A stretch of DNA of 64,000 nucleotides, from assembly GCA_028819215.1 (NCBI GenBank), contig JAPPMG010000097.1, positions 62,001 through 126,000 on the forward strand, read 5' to 3'. The notes under the pieces were generated by a model. The model searched no databases. It saw only the letters and a list, made by a program, of their open reading frames with translations, and was not told the origin of the DNA. This document shows positions 15,837-24,692 of the stretch, piece by piece; within the stretch, counting starts at the first letter, position 1, and each line of letters opens with the position of its first letter. The position numbers and the translations under genes were made by a program. This stretch comes from Bryobacterales bacterium (GTDB lineage: Bacteria > Acidobacteriota > Terriglobia > Bryobacterales > UBA6623).

Positions 15837-17276
15837 CTAGAGTTCCTTGGACTTCGACCACTCGTATTCGATGCCCCCGTCCACGTTGTGCAGGCGGAAG
15901 GTGATGGTCGAGGCGTTTGTCGACTTGGTCGCAGACACGGAAACGAAGCCGCCCGCTACCCTGTGGAAGCGGTGATACACCCGGTCCTCGCCAGGCGAAC
16001 CTCCAGCGTGCTCATCGGTGGCCGGACCGCTAGAGAATTCCTGAACGCCCGTGCCGGGATGCACGGAATGGTACTGCCAGTGACGGTCTCCGCAGACGAC
16101 GAAGAAGTTTTCGGGTAGGTTCGCGGCGGCCCAGGCCCTGAACTCGTCGCCCTCGTGCTGGAAGGCCTCGTTGGCGTGGTTGTCGGCCTTGTTCGTCCGA
16201 TCCGGGCCGACGATCGGCGTCGGGCTAACCAGCACTTTCCAATCGGCGTCGCTAGCCAGCAGCGTCTCCATCAGCCAGCTCTTTTGCTCGCGGCCCCAAA
16301 TGCTCTTGTCCGGGCCGTCCGGCATCCTGTTGGGAGACCGGAAGTCACGACCTTCGACGATCCAAACTTGCAGCCCCTTGCCCCAGCGGAACGTTCGGTA
16401 CGGCAGCTCGCTCATTGGCACCTGTTCGGCGTAAACCCGCAGGCCTTGCTCCCAGCTGAAGGTCCCCATATATTCCCGCGACATGCCGGGCCAGTTGTCG
16501 TTGTGGTACGAGTCGTGGTCGTCCTTCTCCCAATAGCCAGGCACGCTGAGATGGAACTTGACCAAGGACGGGAAGCTGTACATGCGGTGCCAGTGGAACC
16601 GGGCAAGATCTATGGAAGTCACCAGCGGCGCGTCGCTGTCGTAGTAGACCGTGTCGCCCGTTGGGACGATAAAGTTGGGGGTCAGATCCAGCATCGACTT
16701 GTAGATCTTGAACCCGTCTTCGGCATCATGATCCCGGTTTGCCTGGCCGGTGACGGCGGTGAACGTCACCTCGGCATACAAGTCCGGAGGAGGTGCCGTC
16801 TCGAAGCGCCCATAGAGCGGCTTGTGCACGACGGTCCCGTTGATATCGCTGGTTTCAGATTCGAAGTAATAGATTGTAGAATGCTTTAGGCCGCTTAATT
16901 GAAAGTGATGAGTGAAGTCAGATTCCGCACCGACTTCAGACCAGGCTGTTTCAACGGGGTCGAAGAAGTTCACGTTGTCCGCGTAGCGCACACGCACCTT
17001 GCCCGGGGCGCCGGGAACCGAACCCTGCAGATCGCGGGGATCGAGCTGCACGATCTCCTCGCCGGGCTCGGTCTTCTCGGGGCGTCCGCGAATAGGTGTG
17101 CCATCGGCCCGCCGCTCGGCGGACTCGGTGATGCGGGTCCAGATGATTGCCGAGTCGTGGGTCACCTCGCCGACCTTGACCCCGGTGGCCTGGCGCGACT
17201 CGTCAAGGTAGCTAACGCTGGGGCCACAGGCACCGAGTATCAACACGCAAGCCGTCGAAAAGATTTTGCCGCCCAT
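15837..17276 (-). CDS. PhoD-like phosphatase/phosphodiesterase lipoprotein
   Basis: The 479-residue protein begins with a lipoprotein signal (lipobox LGAC, Cys17) and a fibronectin-like N-terminal domain containing VGEVTHDSAIIWTR, typical of PhoD. The catalytic metallophosphatase part has VPTGDTVYYDSD, the metal-site WEKDDHDSYHND and a late CGDRHWQYHS. PhoD enzymes hydrolyse phosphate esters and diesters outside the cell. A TAGAAT box on the same strand lies eight bases before the ATG. Confidence 0.88.
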   Translation of the reverse strand: MGGKIFSTACVLILGACGPSVSYLDESRQATGVKVGEVTHDSAIIWTRITESAERRADGTPIRGRPEKTEPGEEIVQLDPRDLQGSVPGAPGKVRVRYADNVNFFDPVETAWSEVGAESDFTHHFQLSGLKHSTIYYFESETSDINGTVVHKPLYGRFETAPPPDLYAEVTFTAVTGQANRDHDAEDGFKIYKSMLDLTPNFIVPTGDTVYYDSDAPLVTSIDLARFHWHRMYSFPSLVKFHLSVPGYWEKDDHDSYHNDNWPGMSREYMGTFSWEQGLRVYAEQVPMSELPYRTFRWGKGLQVWIVEGRDFRSPNRMPDGPDKSIWGREQKSWLMETLLASDADWKVLVSPTPIVGPDRTNKADNHANEAFQHEGDEFRAWAAANLPENFFVVCGDRHWQYHSVHPGTGVQEFSSGPATDEHAGGSPGEDRVYHRFHRVAGGFVSVSATKSTNASTITFRLHNVDGGIEYEWSKSKEL

Positions 17277-17287
17277 GGTCCTGTATT

Positions 17288-17653
17288 CTAGCGATTCCGC
17301 GTGGAGCGGAGGCGGGCTACCTGCCGCTCGAGCGACACGATGCGCTCGAGCAGAGCCCGGCTGCCGATGTCGCCGCAGTCGCAGTCCGTGGGCCTCGTCT
17401 CCAACCGAATCACCCTGACTTCCAAGCGGTCAAGCTTGGCTTCGGACTCCAACGTGAACCTGTCCTTTTCCTGCTCGCGGCTGTGACCCTCCTCGTGAGT
17501 CGCGAAGCGATCCTCGATAGCCGCGAGGCGGTCTTCTATAGCGGCTAGCCTGTCGTCAAGCGTTGCCCGGACCGGAGTCCGGCCCTGAGCGAGCAGCGGG
17601 CTCGCCAGAGTCAGGCTTGCAAGAATTGTCAGAGCGAGAGTCTTGAACGGCAT
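17288..17653 (-). CDS. Small exported coiled-coil protein
   Basis: The 121-residue product has a Sec signal peptide (to about 22, ending LLAQ), a charged coiled coil with two near-identical heptad units DRLAAIEDRLAAIEDRF, and a CDCGDIGSRA segment between two helices. The start is ATG 17653, with GGAG eight bases upstream. No known domain was recognised; it may be a periplasmic or surface-associated helical protein. It lies 11 bases upstream of the PhoD-like start on the same strand, so the two may be co-transcribed. Confidence 0.65.
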   Translation of the reverse strand: MPFKTLALTILASLTLASPLLAQGRTPVRATLDDRLAAIEDRLAAIEDRFATHEEGHSREQEKDRFTLESEAKLDRLEVRVIRLETRPTDCDCGDIGSRALLERIVSLERQVARLRSTRNR

Positions 17654-17751
17654 GCGAATGCTCCAAAGTGAGTGTCGCACAGCACGCTGGCAGGGGTGCA
17701 GTGTTCGGGCAGTGGCGGGAGGAGCCAAATGCGCTCGAGGCCCGTCCGGCG

Positions 17752-18807
17752 CTACTGGATGCTCAGCATGCGGTCGATCGCCAGCTGGGCTTTGCGGGCC
17801 GTCTCTGCTTCGACGGTGACCTCGATCTGGTCCCGCTCCAAGGAGTCAAGCAGCTTCTCCAGTGTGTTCATCTTCATGTATTCGCACATGGCATCGGCAC
17901 TGACAGGGTGGAATGTCTTGCCAGGAATCTGGCGCCGCAGGCGGTACACCATGCCCATTTCCGTGCCGACGATGAACTCATCGGCTTGAGACTGCTCGGC
18001 GTGGCGGATCATTCCTTCCGTGGAGAGGAAGAACGCCTTCTGATAGGGGGAGTTGCCTTGCATGACTTTTGACATGCAGTGCGACGCACAACCGCACTCG
18101 GGATGGATGAGCAGTTCCGCCTCGGGGTGGCGCTCGAACGCCTCTTCGAGTGCGCTCTCGCCGATCTTGGCATGCACGTGGCAGCAGCCGTCGTACAGAT
18201 CAACCAACGACGCGTCGACGACGCTGCTCTGGGCGATCGAGACAGAGCCGAGGAACTTGTCGGGCAAGAACAGGATCCGGCGGCCCGGGTTCTGGCCCGC
18301 GGCGTGATCCAGCACTTGGGCCGCGTTTCGCGAAGTGCAGATGTAGTCGCTAAGCGCCTTGGTCGCAGCGTCGGTGTTGACGTAAGAGATCACGATGCCA
18401 TCCGCGAACTTCTGCTTCCAAGCCCGCACGCGAGCATGGTCGATCGACTCCACCAGTGAGCAGCCTGGCTTGTCGGGCATGTAGACCTTCGATCGCTCGC
18501 CGACGATCGTCTTGGCGGTCTCGCCCATGAACCAGACACCGCAGAAATCCACGCGCGGCGAGGTTTGTGCGGCCACGTAGCGACTCAGTCCCAGCGAATC
18601 GCCGACCTCGGCCGCGACCTCCTGCAGCTCGGGGAACTGGTAGTTGTGGGCGACGATCAGGGATTGCTTGCTCTCGGCCAACTCACTGATCTGTTGTGCC
18701 GCGGACACCAAGCTCGCGGTGTATTCCCGCGTATAGCGCCCCGGGTAGAGATCGCCCGCAAAGCGGTTAAACGCGTCGTACCACTGGCTGTAGGGCAGGC
18801 GTTCCAT
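17752..18807 (-). CDS. nadA: Quinolinate synthase
   Basis: NadA condenses iminoaspartate with dihydroxyacetone phosphate to quinolinate in NAD synthesis, using a [4Fe-4S] cluster. The 351-residue protein has IVAHNYQFPELQEVAAEVGDS, DFCGVWFMGETAKTI (first cluster Cys), ISYVNTDAATKA, HPECGCA (second) and FIVGTEMGM, all characteristic. It begins 15 bases after the stop of an A-type Fe-S carrier gene, a fitting partner for a cluster enzyme. nadB and nadC are not in the window. Confidence 0.93.
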   Translation of the reverse strand: MERLPYSQWYDAFNRFAGDLYPGRYTREYTASLVSAAQQISELAESKQSLIVAHNYQFPELQEVAAEVGDSLGLSRYVAAQTSPRVDFCGVWFMGETAKTIVGERSKVYMPDKPGCSLVESIDHARVRAWKQKFADGIVISYVNTDAATKALSDYICTSRNAAQVLDHAAGQNPGRRILFLPDKFLGSVSIAQSSVVDASLVDLYDGCCHVHAKIGESALEEAFERHPEAELLIHPECGCASHCMSKVMQGNSPYQKAFFLSTEGMIRHAEQSQADEFIVGTEMGMVYRLRRQIPGKTFHPVSADAMCEYMKMNTLEKLLDSLERDQIEVTVEAETARKAQLAIDRMLSIQ

Positions 18808-18822
18808 GGGCGAGTCTCTGCT

Positions 18823-19143
18823 TCAGACCTGGAAGGACTTTCCGCAGCCACAACTCTTGTCGGCGTTCGGGTTCTTGAACAGGAAGCGTTGTTCCAGCAC
18901 TGTCTCGACGTAGTCGAGCGTCATTCCGTCGAGGTATTGGAAGCTCTTTGGGTCTACGCATAGCCTGACGTCATCCACAGCAAACACTGTGTCGGTCGGC
19001 CGCGCCGAGCGCTCGAACTTGAACTTGTACTGCAAGCCCGAGCAGCCGCCACCGATGACTCCGAGACGTAGCAGCCCGCCGGGATTGTCCGAATCCAGCA
19101 TCCCGCGGATCTTCCGCGTTGCGTTGGGCGTGACTTCGATCAT
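18823..19143 (-). CDS. A-type iron-sulfur cluster carrier (IscA/ErpA family)
   Basis: The 106-residue protein has the HesB fold signature with the three conserved cysteines: one in GGGCSGLQY and two in the C-terminal CGCGKSF. A-type carriers pass assembled Fe-S clusters to apoproteins. It is directly upstream of nadA on the same strand. A purine-rich AAAGGG sits upstream of the ATG. Whether it is closer to ErpA or IscA cannot be decided by eye. Confidence 0.92.
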   Translation of the reverse strand: MIEVTPNATRKIRGMLDSDNPGGLLRLGVIGGGCSGLQYKFKFERSARPTDTVFAVDDVRLCVDPKSFQYLDGMTLDYVETVLEQRFLFKNPNADKSCGCGKSFQV

Positions 19144-19353
19144 CGCGCCCTTTCATGATACCCGCCTCGCCGAGTGCCGCAAGAATCGTGACCGAGCCCG
19201 CACTGCGCCAGAGCACCGGTCAGAGGACGCGCGAGCGCAGTTCGGAGTCGCGCCAGGGGGCGGATAATGGCACTCCTGCTAGCCGGGTCTCGCCGGCCGG
19301 GCCGAGCCTCGCGCTCGAGGCTCCCGGTACAATGGCAATACCGAATCCCACGC

Positions 19354-20367
19354 ATGTTGGTCGACAAGCATGGACGCGCCTTGGAAGATCTGCGGATTTC
19401 TGTGACGGACCGCTGTAACTTCCGATGCACCTATTGCATGCCGCTGGACCAGTACGACTGGATCTCCCGCGATCAGATCCTTAGCTACGAAGAGATCGGA
19501 CGCTTAGCGGGAGTCTTCGCCCGTTTGGGCGTGCGGAAGCTGCGCATCACCGGCGGAGAGCCGCTGCTGCGAGCGGACCTCGAAGACTTGGTGGAGATGC
19601 TGGCGCGCGTTGATGGCATTGAAGACATCTGCCTGACTACCAACGGATCGCTGCTCGCGGACAAGGCCGAGCGGCTCAAGCGGGCCGGCTTGAATCGGCT
19701 TACGCTGAGCCTCGACTCGCTCGATCCCGCGACCTTCGCACGCATGGCACAGCGGGGCGACCTGGCGGCCGTGCTGGCGGGTCTCTCCGCTGCCATCGAG
19801 ACAGGCCTGACCCCGGTCAAGCTCAACGCGGTCATCGAGCGCGGAGTGAATGATCACGAAGTCTTGGACTTGGTCGATTACGCCCGATCGCGCGGCCTCG
19901 ACTTGCGCTTCATCGAGTACATGGACGTCGGCAACGTCAATCAATGGACTTCCGAAAAGCTCGTCAGCAAGGCCGAGATCTTGGAGTGCGTCGGAAAGAG
20001 GTACCCGTTCGAGCCCCTAAGCGGCCCGCGCGGCAGCGCCCCTTCGGAGCGCTATCGCTTCTTGGATGGCGGAGGAGTCTTCGGCGTGATCGCGTCTGTC
20101 ACCGAGCCGTTCTGCGGCGCGTGCACGCGGGCGCGCCTGACGGCTGACGGGCGCTTGGTGACCTGCCTGTTCTCAGCCGGCGGGCACGACTTGAAGTCGC
20201 TCTTGCGGTCTGGCTGCAGCGACGAGGAACTTAGCGCGGCCGTCCAGGCGATTTGGAATCGCCGCACGGACCGCTATTCCGAAGAGCGGCTGGCAGCGAT
20301 CTCCTCAGACCAGGGATACCGGCCTGAGGCTGTGCGCAAGCTGGAAATGATCAGCCTCGGCGGGTAG
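19354..20367 (+). CDS. moaA: GTP 3',8-cyclase (molybdenum cofactor biosynthesis)
   Basis: MoaA is a radical SAM enzyme converting GTP to 3',8-cyclo-7,8-dihydro-GTP. The 337-residue product starts MLVDKHGRALEDLRISVTD and has the SAM-cluster motif CNFRCTYC (Cys21, 25, 28) and the ITGGEPLLR motif. The second cluster comprises CGAC plus a cysteine 14 residues later (VTCLFS), and the protein ends in the conserved Gly-Gly tail. The frame is open to 19267, but the homology begins at ATG 19354. It is divergent from the nadA operon. Confidence 0.95.
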   Translation: MLVDKHGRALEDLRISVTDRCNFRCTYCMPLDQYDWISRDQILSYEEIGRLAGVFARLGVRKLRITGGEPLLRADLEDLVEMLARVDGIEDICLTTNGSLLADKAERLKRAGLNRLTLSLDSLDPATFARMAQRGDLAAVLAGLSAAIETGLTPVKLNAVIERGVNDHEVLDLVDYARSRGLDLRFIEYMDVGNVNQWTSEKLVSKAEILECVGKRYPFEPLSGPRGSAPSERYRFLDGGGVFGVIASVTEPFCGACTRARLTADGRLVTCLFSAGGHDLKSLLRSGCSDEELSAAVQAIWNRRTDRYSEERLAAISSDQGYRPEAVRKLEMISLGG

Positions 20368-20415
20368 CGCTCCCTACAAGCCAAGCGCGCGAATCGGCAC
20401 CGAGCCGTAAGACGC

Positions 20416-21390
20416 CTACGCGTCCACGTGGCAATGGAAGCGGTGGTCCATGGCCTGCTTGTTCGCGCCGGCCAGCTCCTGGGAGAAGCGGTCCATATCC
20501 GCCGGCGCCATGGGTTGGAAACTCGCGGCGTAGCCGACATCCTCTCGCAGGTATTCCAGCGTGGGCATGCCCACGACTGCTGATGTGACCGGCAGGGAAA
20601 GGGCGTATTGCAGCAGGCGCCCAACGCCGGACTTGCCATGGCCGTTGCCTACCAATGCTTCTTGGCCGGTGACTTTCATGGCTAGCACGCCCATCCGCTT
20701 GCGCAACGCGACCGGCAGCGCCACTGCCTCGAAACTGTCTGCGGGCAGATGATCCACAGGATTCCGGGCGTTCTCGCTGCGCCCCTGCTTCGCGGCATTG
20801 AGCGCCATCTGAGTGCAGTCAAAATCATGCCGTTCCAGCGCCGTGGCCAGCACGTCGGGATAGCTGTGGCTGGTGATGCCGGCGAAGCGGCAGACCTTTT
20901 GGTCTCGCAGCTCCATCAATGCCCTCAGCGATCCGGCCTCGATCGCGGCCAGATCCTCTTGGCCGCGCAGGCTGTGAATGTGGATCAGGTCGATCTGATC
21001 GGTTTGCAAGCGCTTCAGGCTTTCCTCGGTTCGGCGCATCGCCTCGTCGTAGTCGCGGAGACCGATCTTCGTCGCTAGGAACACCTCTTTGCGACGCTGG
21101 GCCATCACCTTGCCCACCCAGATCTCGCTATCGCCGCCGCCATACGATTGCGCCGTGTCCAGGTATGTCACACCCAAGTCGAGCGCGAGATTGAGTGCCT
21201 CGATGGCCTTGTCTTCCTGTTCGTACATCGAGAGTCGGCTGCCGCAGCCCATGGCTAGGATCGAGGGCGTAGCACCCGTGCGCCCAAGCGGCCTCGAGGG
21301 CAGCGTGCCCTTGCTTGGCGCGGCTTGGCCGACAGCGGCTGCGGCGGCGGCACCGCCCAGAAAATGGCGTCGAGTCAAGTCGAGTGGCAT
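20416..21390 (-). CDS. Tat-exported aldo/keto reductase
   Basis: The 324-residue protein has a twin-arginine signal (TRRHFLGGAAAA) followed by a complete AKR barrel. It starts LPSRPLGRTG, with active-site YLDTAQSYGGGDSE, LATKIG (Lys), DLIHIHSL and FAGITSH. AGGAG nine bases before ATG 21390 supports the start, and a TATAGT box lies further upstream. AKRs reduce aldehydes or ketones with NADPH; export by Tat would fit cofactor loading in the cytoplasm. The CxH-rich C-terminus (HRFHCHVDA) is unusual. Confidence 0.87.
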   Translation of the reverse strand: MPLDLTRRHFLGGAAAAAAVGQAAPSKGTLPSRPLGRTGATPSILAMGCGSRLSMYEQEDKAIEALNLALDLGVTYLDTAQSYGGGDSEIWVGKVMAQRRKEVFLATKIGLRDYDEAMRRTEESLKRLQTDQIDLIHIHSLRGQEDLAAIEAGSLRALMELRDQKVCRFAGITSHSYPDVLATALERHDFDCTQMALNAAKQGRSENARNPVDHLPADSFEAVALPVALRKRMGVLAMKVTGQEALVGNGHGKSGVGRLLQYALSLPVTSAVVGMPTLEYLREDVGYAASFQPMAPADMDRFSQELAGANKQAMDHRFHCHVDA

Positions 21391-21499
21391 TGCGTGGTAC
21401 TCCTGTCCGCAACCACTATAGTTCGCATCCCGGCGTTTCGCAATCGCAGTCCGGCGGACCGCGGCACATGGACCATCGGAAGCCGAATCAACGCGGGCC

Positions 21500-21505
21500 T
21501 ATAAT
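21500..21505 (+). promoter_or_regulatory. -10 box of the IlvD/Edd dehydratase gene
   Basis: A perfect TATAAT ends nine bases before ATG 21515, so the predicted leader is only about three bases. Confidence 0.45.
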
Positions 21506-21514
21506 GTCTCGCAC

Positions 21515-23242
21515 ATGTCCGACGAATCTTCGAAGCTGCGCTCGCAGGAGTGGTTTGGCCGCAAGGACAAGCTGGGGTTCCTGCACCGTTCCTGGCTGCG
21601 CTCGGAAGGCTTTCCCGGAAGCGTGTTCTCGGGCAAGCCCGTGATCGGGATCTGCAACTCTTGGTCCGAGCTGACCAACTGCAACGCCCACCTGCGCCAG
21701 GTCGCCGAAGCCGTCAAGCGGGGGGTGTGGTCGGCGGGTGGGTTTCCGCTCGAGTTCCCGACGATCTCGCTCGGAGAGCCATTCATGCGCCCGTCCAGCA
21801 TGATGTTCCGCAACCTGATGGCGATGGACGTGGAGGAGTCGATCCGTGCCAACCCCATGGACGGGGTCGTGCTGCTCTGCGGCTGCGACAAGACCACGCC
21901 CGCGCAATTGATGGGCGCGGCGAGCGCCAATCTGCCTTCGATTTTTGTGACCGGCGGCCCGATGCTCAAGGGCATCTGGCGCGACAAGGAGATCGGTTCC
22001 GGAACAGATGTCTGGCACTACTGGGACGAGCTGCGCGCCGGGCGCATCAGCGAAGAGGATTGGTGCGAAATCGAGTGCGCCATGTCCCGTTCGTCGGGGC
22101 ACTGCATGGTCATGGGCACGGCCTCGACCATGACCAGCCTGACTGAAGCCCTGGGGATGACACTGACGGGCTGCGCCAACATCCCTGCCGCGGATTCGCG
22201 CCGCTTCGAGATCGCTCACCGCAGCGGGGAGCGCATCGTCGAAATGGTGCGCGAGGATCTCCGTCCGGCGAAGATCATCACCCGCGAGGCGCTGGAGAAC
22301 GCTGTGCGCGTGGACATGGCGATCGGAGGCTCCACGAACGCGATCATTCACCTCAAGGCGCTGGCAGGCCGCTTGGGGATCGATTTCCCATTGGAGCGCT
22401 TCGACGAGCTGTCTCGGGAGACGGCGGTAGTCGCCAACGTGCAGCCCTCCGGCAAGCACCTCATGGAGGACATGTTCTATGCCGGGGGGATCCCGGTCGT
22501 GATGAATGACCTGCTCGATCAGCTGCACGGCCATTGCCTGACCGTGACGGGCCAGACCGTGGCCGAGAACGTCCGCGGCACCGCGTGCCACAACCGCAAG
22601 GTGATCCTGCCAAGGGAGCACGCGCTGCAGCCCGAGGGAGGCACCATCATCCTCAAAGGCAACCTTTGCCCGCGCGGCGCAGTGCTCAAGACGAGCGCGG
22701 CATCGCCGAAGCTGTTGCAGCACACGGGCAGGGCGCTGGTCTTCGAGGACCACGCGGACTTCATGGAGCGGATCGACTCGCCGGATCTCGACGTGGATGC
22801 CAATTCCGTCCTCGTGCTCAAGAACGCCGGCCCGATCGGCGGCCCAGGCATGCCCGAATACGGCAACCTGTCGATTCCTGCGAAGTTGCTCAAGCAAGGG
22901 GTCAGCGACATGGTCCGCATCTCGGACGCGCGCATGAGCGGTACGAGTTACGGCACGGTCGTGCTCCACATCGCCCCCGAGTCAGCTGTCGGAGGCCCCT
23001 TGTCTCTTGTCCGCACCGGCGACGAAATACGCTTGGACGCGGCCGGTCGTCGACTTGACCTGCTGATCGACGACGATGAGATGCAGCGACGCAAGAGTGC
23101 CTGGGTAGCCCGCGAGCAGCATTACGACCGAGGCTACGGAAAACTCTTCCTCGAATCCGTATTGCAGGCAGACGAGGGCTGCGACTTCTCGTTCTTGCGC
23201 GGGACCGGCCGGGCCGAACGCAAGCTCCCGCTCGCCTTCTGA
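21515..23242 (+). CDS. IlvD/Edd family dehydratase (probable sugar-acid dehydratase)
   Basis: The 575-residue enzyme belongs to the Fe-S dehydratases that remove water from dihydroxy- or sugar acids. Visible cluster cysteines are in GICNSWSELTNC, LLCGCDKTTPA and SSGHCMVMGTAS; a PSGKHLMEDMF block, GPIGGPGMPE and SDARMSG follow. The early WFGRKDKLGFLHRSWLRSEGF and the length fit the pentonate/hexonate dehydratase branch better than IlvD itself. It is monocistronic. A decayed copy of its last 22 codons lies at 24153-24220. Confidence 0.88.
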   Translation: MSDESSKLRSQEWFGRKDKLGFLHRSWLRSEGFPGSVFSGKPVIGICNSWSELTNCNAHLRQVAEAVKRGVWSAGGFPLEFPTISLGEPFMRPSSMMFRNLMAMDVEESIRANPMDGVVLLCGCDKTTPAQLMGAASANLPSIFVTGGPMLKGIWRDKEIGSGTDVWHYWDELRAGRISEEDWCEIECAMSRSSGHCMVMGTASTMTSLTEALGMTLTGCANIPAADSRRFEIAHRSGERIVEMVREDLRPAKIITREALENAVRVDMAIGGSTNAIIHLKALAGRLGIDFPLERFDELSRETAVVANVQPSGKHLMEDMFYAGGIPVVMNDLLDQLHGHCLTVTGQTVAENVRGTACHNRKVILPREHALQPEGGTIILKGNLCPRGAVLKTSAASPKLLQHTGRALVFEDHADFMERIDSPDLDVDANSVLVLKNAGPIGGPGMPEYGNLSIPAKLLKQGVSDMVRISDARMSGTSYGTVVLHIAPESAVGGPLSLVRTGDEIRLDAAGRRLDLLIDDDEMQRRKSAWVAREQHYDRGYGKLFLESVLQADEGCDFSFLRGTGRAERKLPLAF

Positions 23243-23384
23243 GGCTGTCGGCCAACGTCGGCAGATGCGCTCAGGTCCGCTTGAGCCTTCGAAGCGGTCG
23301 CCGCTGGAAGCCAGACGCGGAAAGCCTCGACTCCGGCGGAAGCCTCATGGATCAGGTGTGCTGTCAAATTGCATTCTCTGCTGT

Positions 23385-23390
23385 TATAAT
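23385..23390 (+). promoter_or_regulatory. Extended -10 promoter of the first toxin-antitoxin module
   Basis: TGT-TATAAT is an extended -10 element, six bases before ATG 23397. The transcript would start at the antitoxin start codon. Confidence 0.55.
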
Positions 23391-23396
23391 GCATGC

Positions 23397-23633
23397 ATGG
23401 TGGTTCAGATCACGGTCAGAAACGTTCCCACAGACGTCCGGGATGCGCTCAAGTCGAAAGCCGCGGCAGGGGGCCGGTCGATGCAAGCATACCTTCTGCG
23501 CGAGTTGAAACGAATGGCGGAGATGCCCACCAACGCGGAACTGATGCGCGAAGTCGAAGAGCGCCTGAAGGCATCCGGCACGAACGTGCCAATTGGCGAG
23601 ATTCTGCGCGCCCGCGACAAGGATCGGATGTGA
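23397..23633 (+). CDS. VapB/FitA-like ribbon-helix-helix antitoxin
   Basis: The 78-residue protein begins VVQITVRNVPTDVRDALK and continues AAAGGRSMQAYLLREL, the compact strand-helix-helix DNA-binding domain of FitA/VapB antitoxins. A charged C-terminal tail would wrap the toxin. The stop overlaps the toxin's GTG (ATGTGA), the usual coupling of such modules. Autoregulation at the adjacent TATAAT promoter is expected from the family but not shown here. Confidence 0.82.
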   Translation: MVVQITVRNVPTDVRDALKSKAAAGGRSMQAYLLRELKRMAEMPTNAELMREVEERLKASGTNVPIGEILRARDKDRM

Positions 23634-24079
23634 GAGCCGTCGTCGATTCCTCGGTCTTGGTCGCTAGCCTCGTGGCCGTAGAGCGAGAAGCACAGTGGGC
23701 AAGGTCCATTGTCGCTGGACACCAGATGGCGGCACCAGAACATGCGTTGGTCGAGGCCTCCAACGTCCTCCGCCGGATGGAACTAGTGGGTACGATCTCA
23801 CGCCTTGAAGCAACCTCTGATTTCAACACACTGTCGCGCATGAAACTGGAGCTCTTTCCATTCGCGCCGTTCGCAAACCGAATTTGGGAGTTGCGAGGAA
23901 ATCTGACGTGTTACGACGCTTGGTTCGTGGCTCTCGCTGAAGGCCTCGGTTGCCCTCTTTTCACCCTCGATGCGAGGCTGGCGCGCGCTCGCGGGCCGTC
24001 GTGCGAAATCATCACTCCGCCGTCGGCTGCACCCGAGCTTCCGGTGCATCAATTCACGACTGAATCGAACGCGAAGTAG
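23630..24079 (+). CDS. PIN-domain toxin (VapC-like ribonuclease)
   Basis: The 149-residue protein has the PIN acidic residues in order: Asp in AVVDSSVLVA (about residue 5), Glu in LVEASNVLR, Asp in CYDAWFVALAE and Asp in TLDARLA. VapC toxins cleave specific tRNAs or rRNA. It is translated from a GTG overlapping the antitoxin stop. The C-terminal tail of about 20 residues after IITPP is longer than usual and may be a read-on into flanking DNA. Confidence 0.83.
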   Translation: MRAVVDSSVLVASLVAVEREAQWARSIVAGHQMAAPEHALVEASNVLRRMELVGTISRLEATSDFNTLSRMKLELFPFAPFANRIWELRGNLTCYDAWFVALAEGLGCPLFTLDARLARARGPSCEIITPPSAAPELPVHQFTTESNAK

Positions 24080-24152
24080 TTGACTCCAGCGAGCATTGCA
24101 GCACGAGCGTTCGTTTTCCTTCGGATTGGGTGTTCGTTTTCGCTGGAATTCG

Positions 24153-24220
24153 CAGGCTGCGACTGCTCGTTCTTCTGCGGGACCGGTCGGGCCGAGCGCA
24201 TGCTCCCGTCGGCGTTCTGA
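24153..24220 (+). pseudogene. Decayed duplicate of the dehydratase 3' end
   Basis: Codons here read AGCDCSFFCGTGRAERMLPS AF-stop, against EGCDFSFLRGTGRAERKLPL AF-stop at the end of the intact dehydratase (23177-23242). About 16 of 22 residues are identical and the frame and stop agree. The intervening 0.9 kb contains the first toxin-antitoxin module. It is either the tail of a second dehydratase gene or a duplication made by an insertion event. Confidence 0.7.
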
Positions 24221-24260
24221 CGCCGCCGTTAGGCGACCGGTGCCGAACAGAGGCACTCCT

Positions 24261-24692
24261 TCATCGCGGCCGAACCGCCCGCAGTCCGTTTGAGAACCGG
24301 GAAAAGTGCCGAACGTTCCAAGTCAGCAAGGTTGATGCAGCGGCTTTCTCCGCGCAGCTTGCTATGACAGCGTCGTAACACTGGCCTCCTGCCACGCCGA
24401 GCCTACTGGCCTCCCTGAGAGCGCGCCACGTCTCTTCCGCAGTCAGGTGAATCACGTCTGCCGACCGCCAATTCGCCTCGAGGAGCGTCATCGCGGTTGC
24501 AGGTGTAAGCCGATGCGGAGAAGGCAAGCGGGTCAGAACGGCGTAGGTTTCGACTAACGAGTGGCTCGCGATGACTAGCTCGTCGCCGTTGCGGGCCCGC
24601 CCTTCAAGTTCGGCGACTGTTCGCGTGTGGTGCTCGTGCCATCCGCACACAGCGGCGACCAAGCAGCTGGTGTCGCAAAGAAAGCGGCTCAT
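24261..24692 (-). CDS. PIN-domain toxin (VapC-like), second module
   Basis: The 143-residue protein has LCDTSCLVAAV (Asp), SLVETYAVLTRL (Glu), CYDAVIASCAEK (Asp) and TWNVRHFSRF, where Asn occupies the last acidic position as in many PIN toxins. Its ATG overlaps the antitoxin stop by four bases. It is on the opposite strand to the first module and only distantly similar, so the pair is not a recent duplication. Confidence 0.85.
   Translation of the reverse strand: MSRFLCDTSCLVAAVCGWHEHHTRTVAELEGRARNGDELVIASHSLVETYAVLTRLPSPHRLTPATAMTLLEANWRSADVIHLTAEETWRALREASRLGVAGGQCYDAVIASCAEKAAASTLLTWNVRHFSRFSNGLRAVRPR

Noticed and set aside
21488-22969. A 493-codon minus-strand open frame opposite the dehydratase gene
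   Set aside because: Its protein is histidine- and arginine-rich with no domain, and it mirrors the codon pattern of the clear IlvD/Edd gene.
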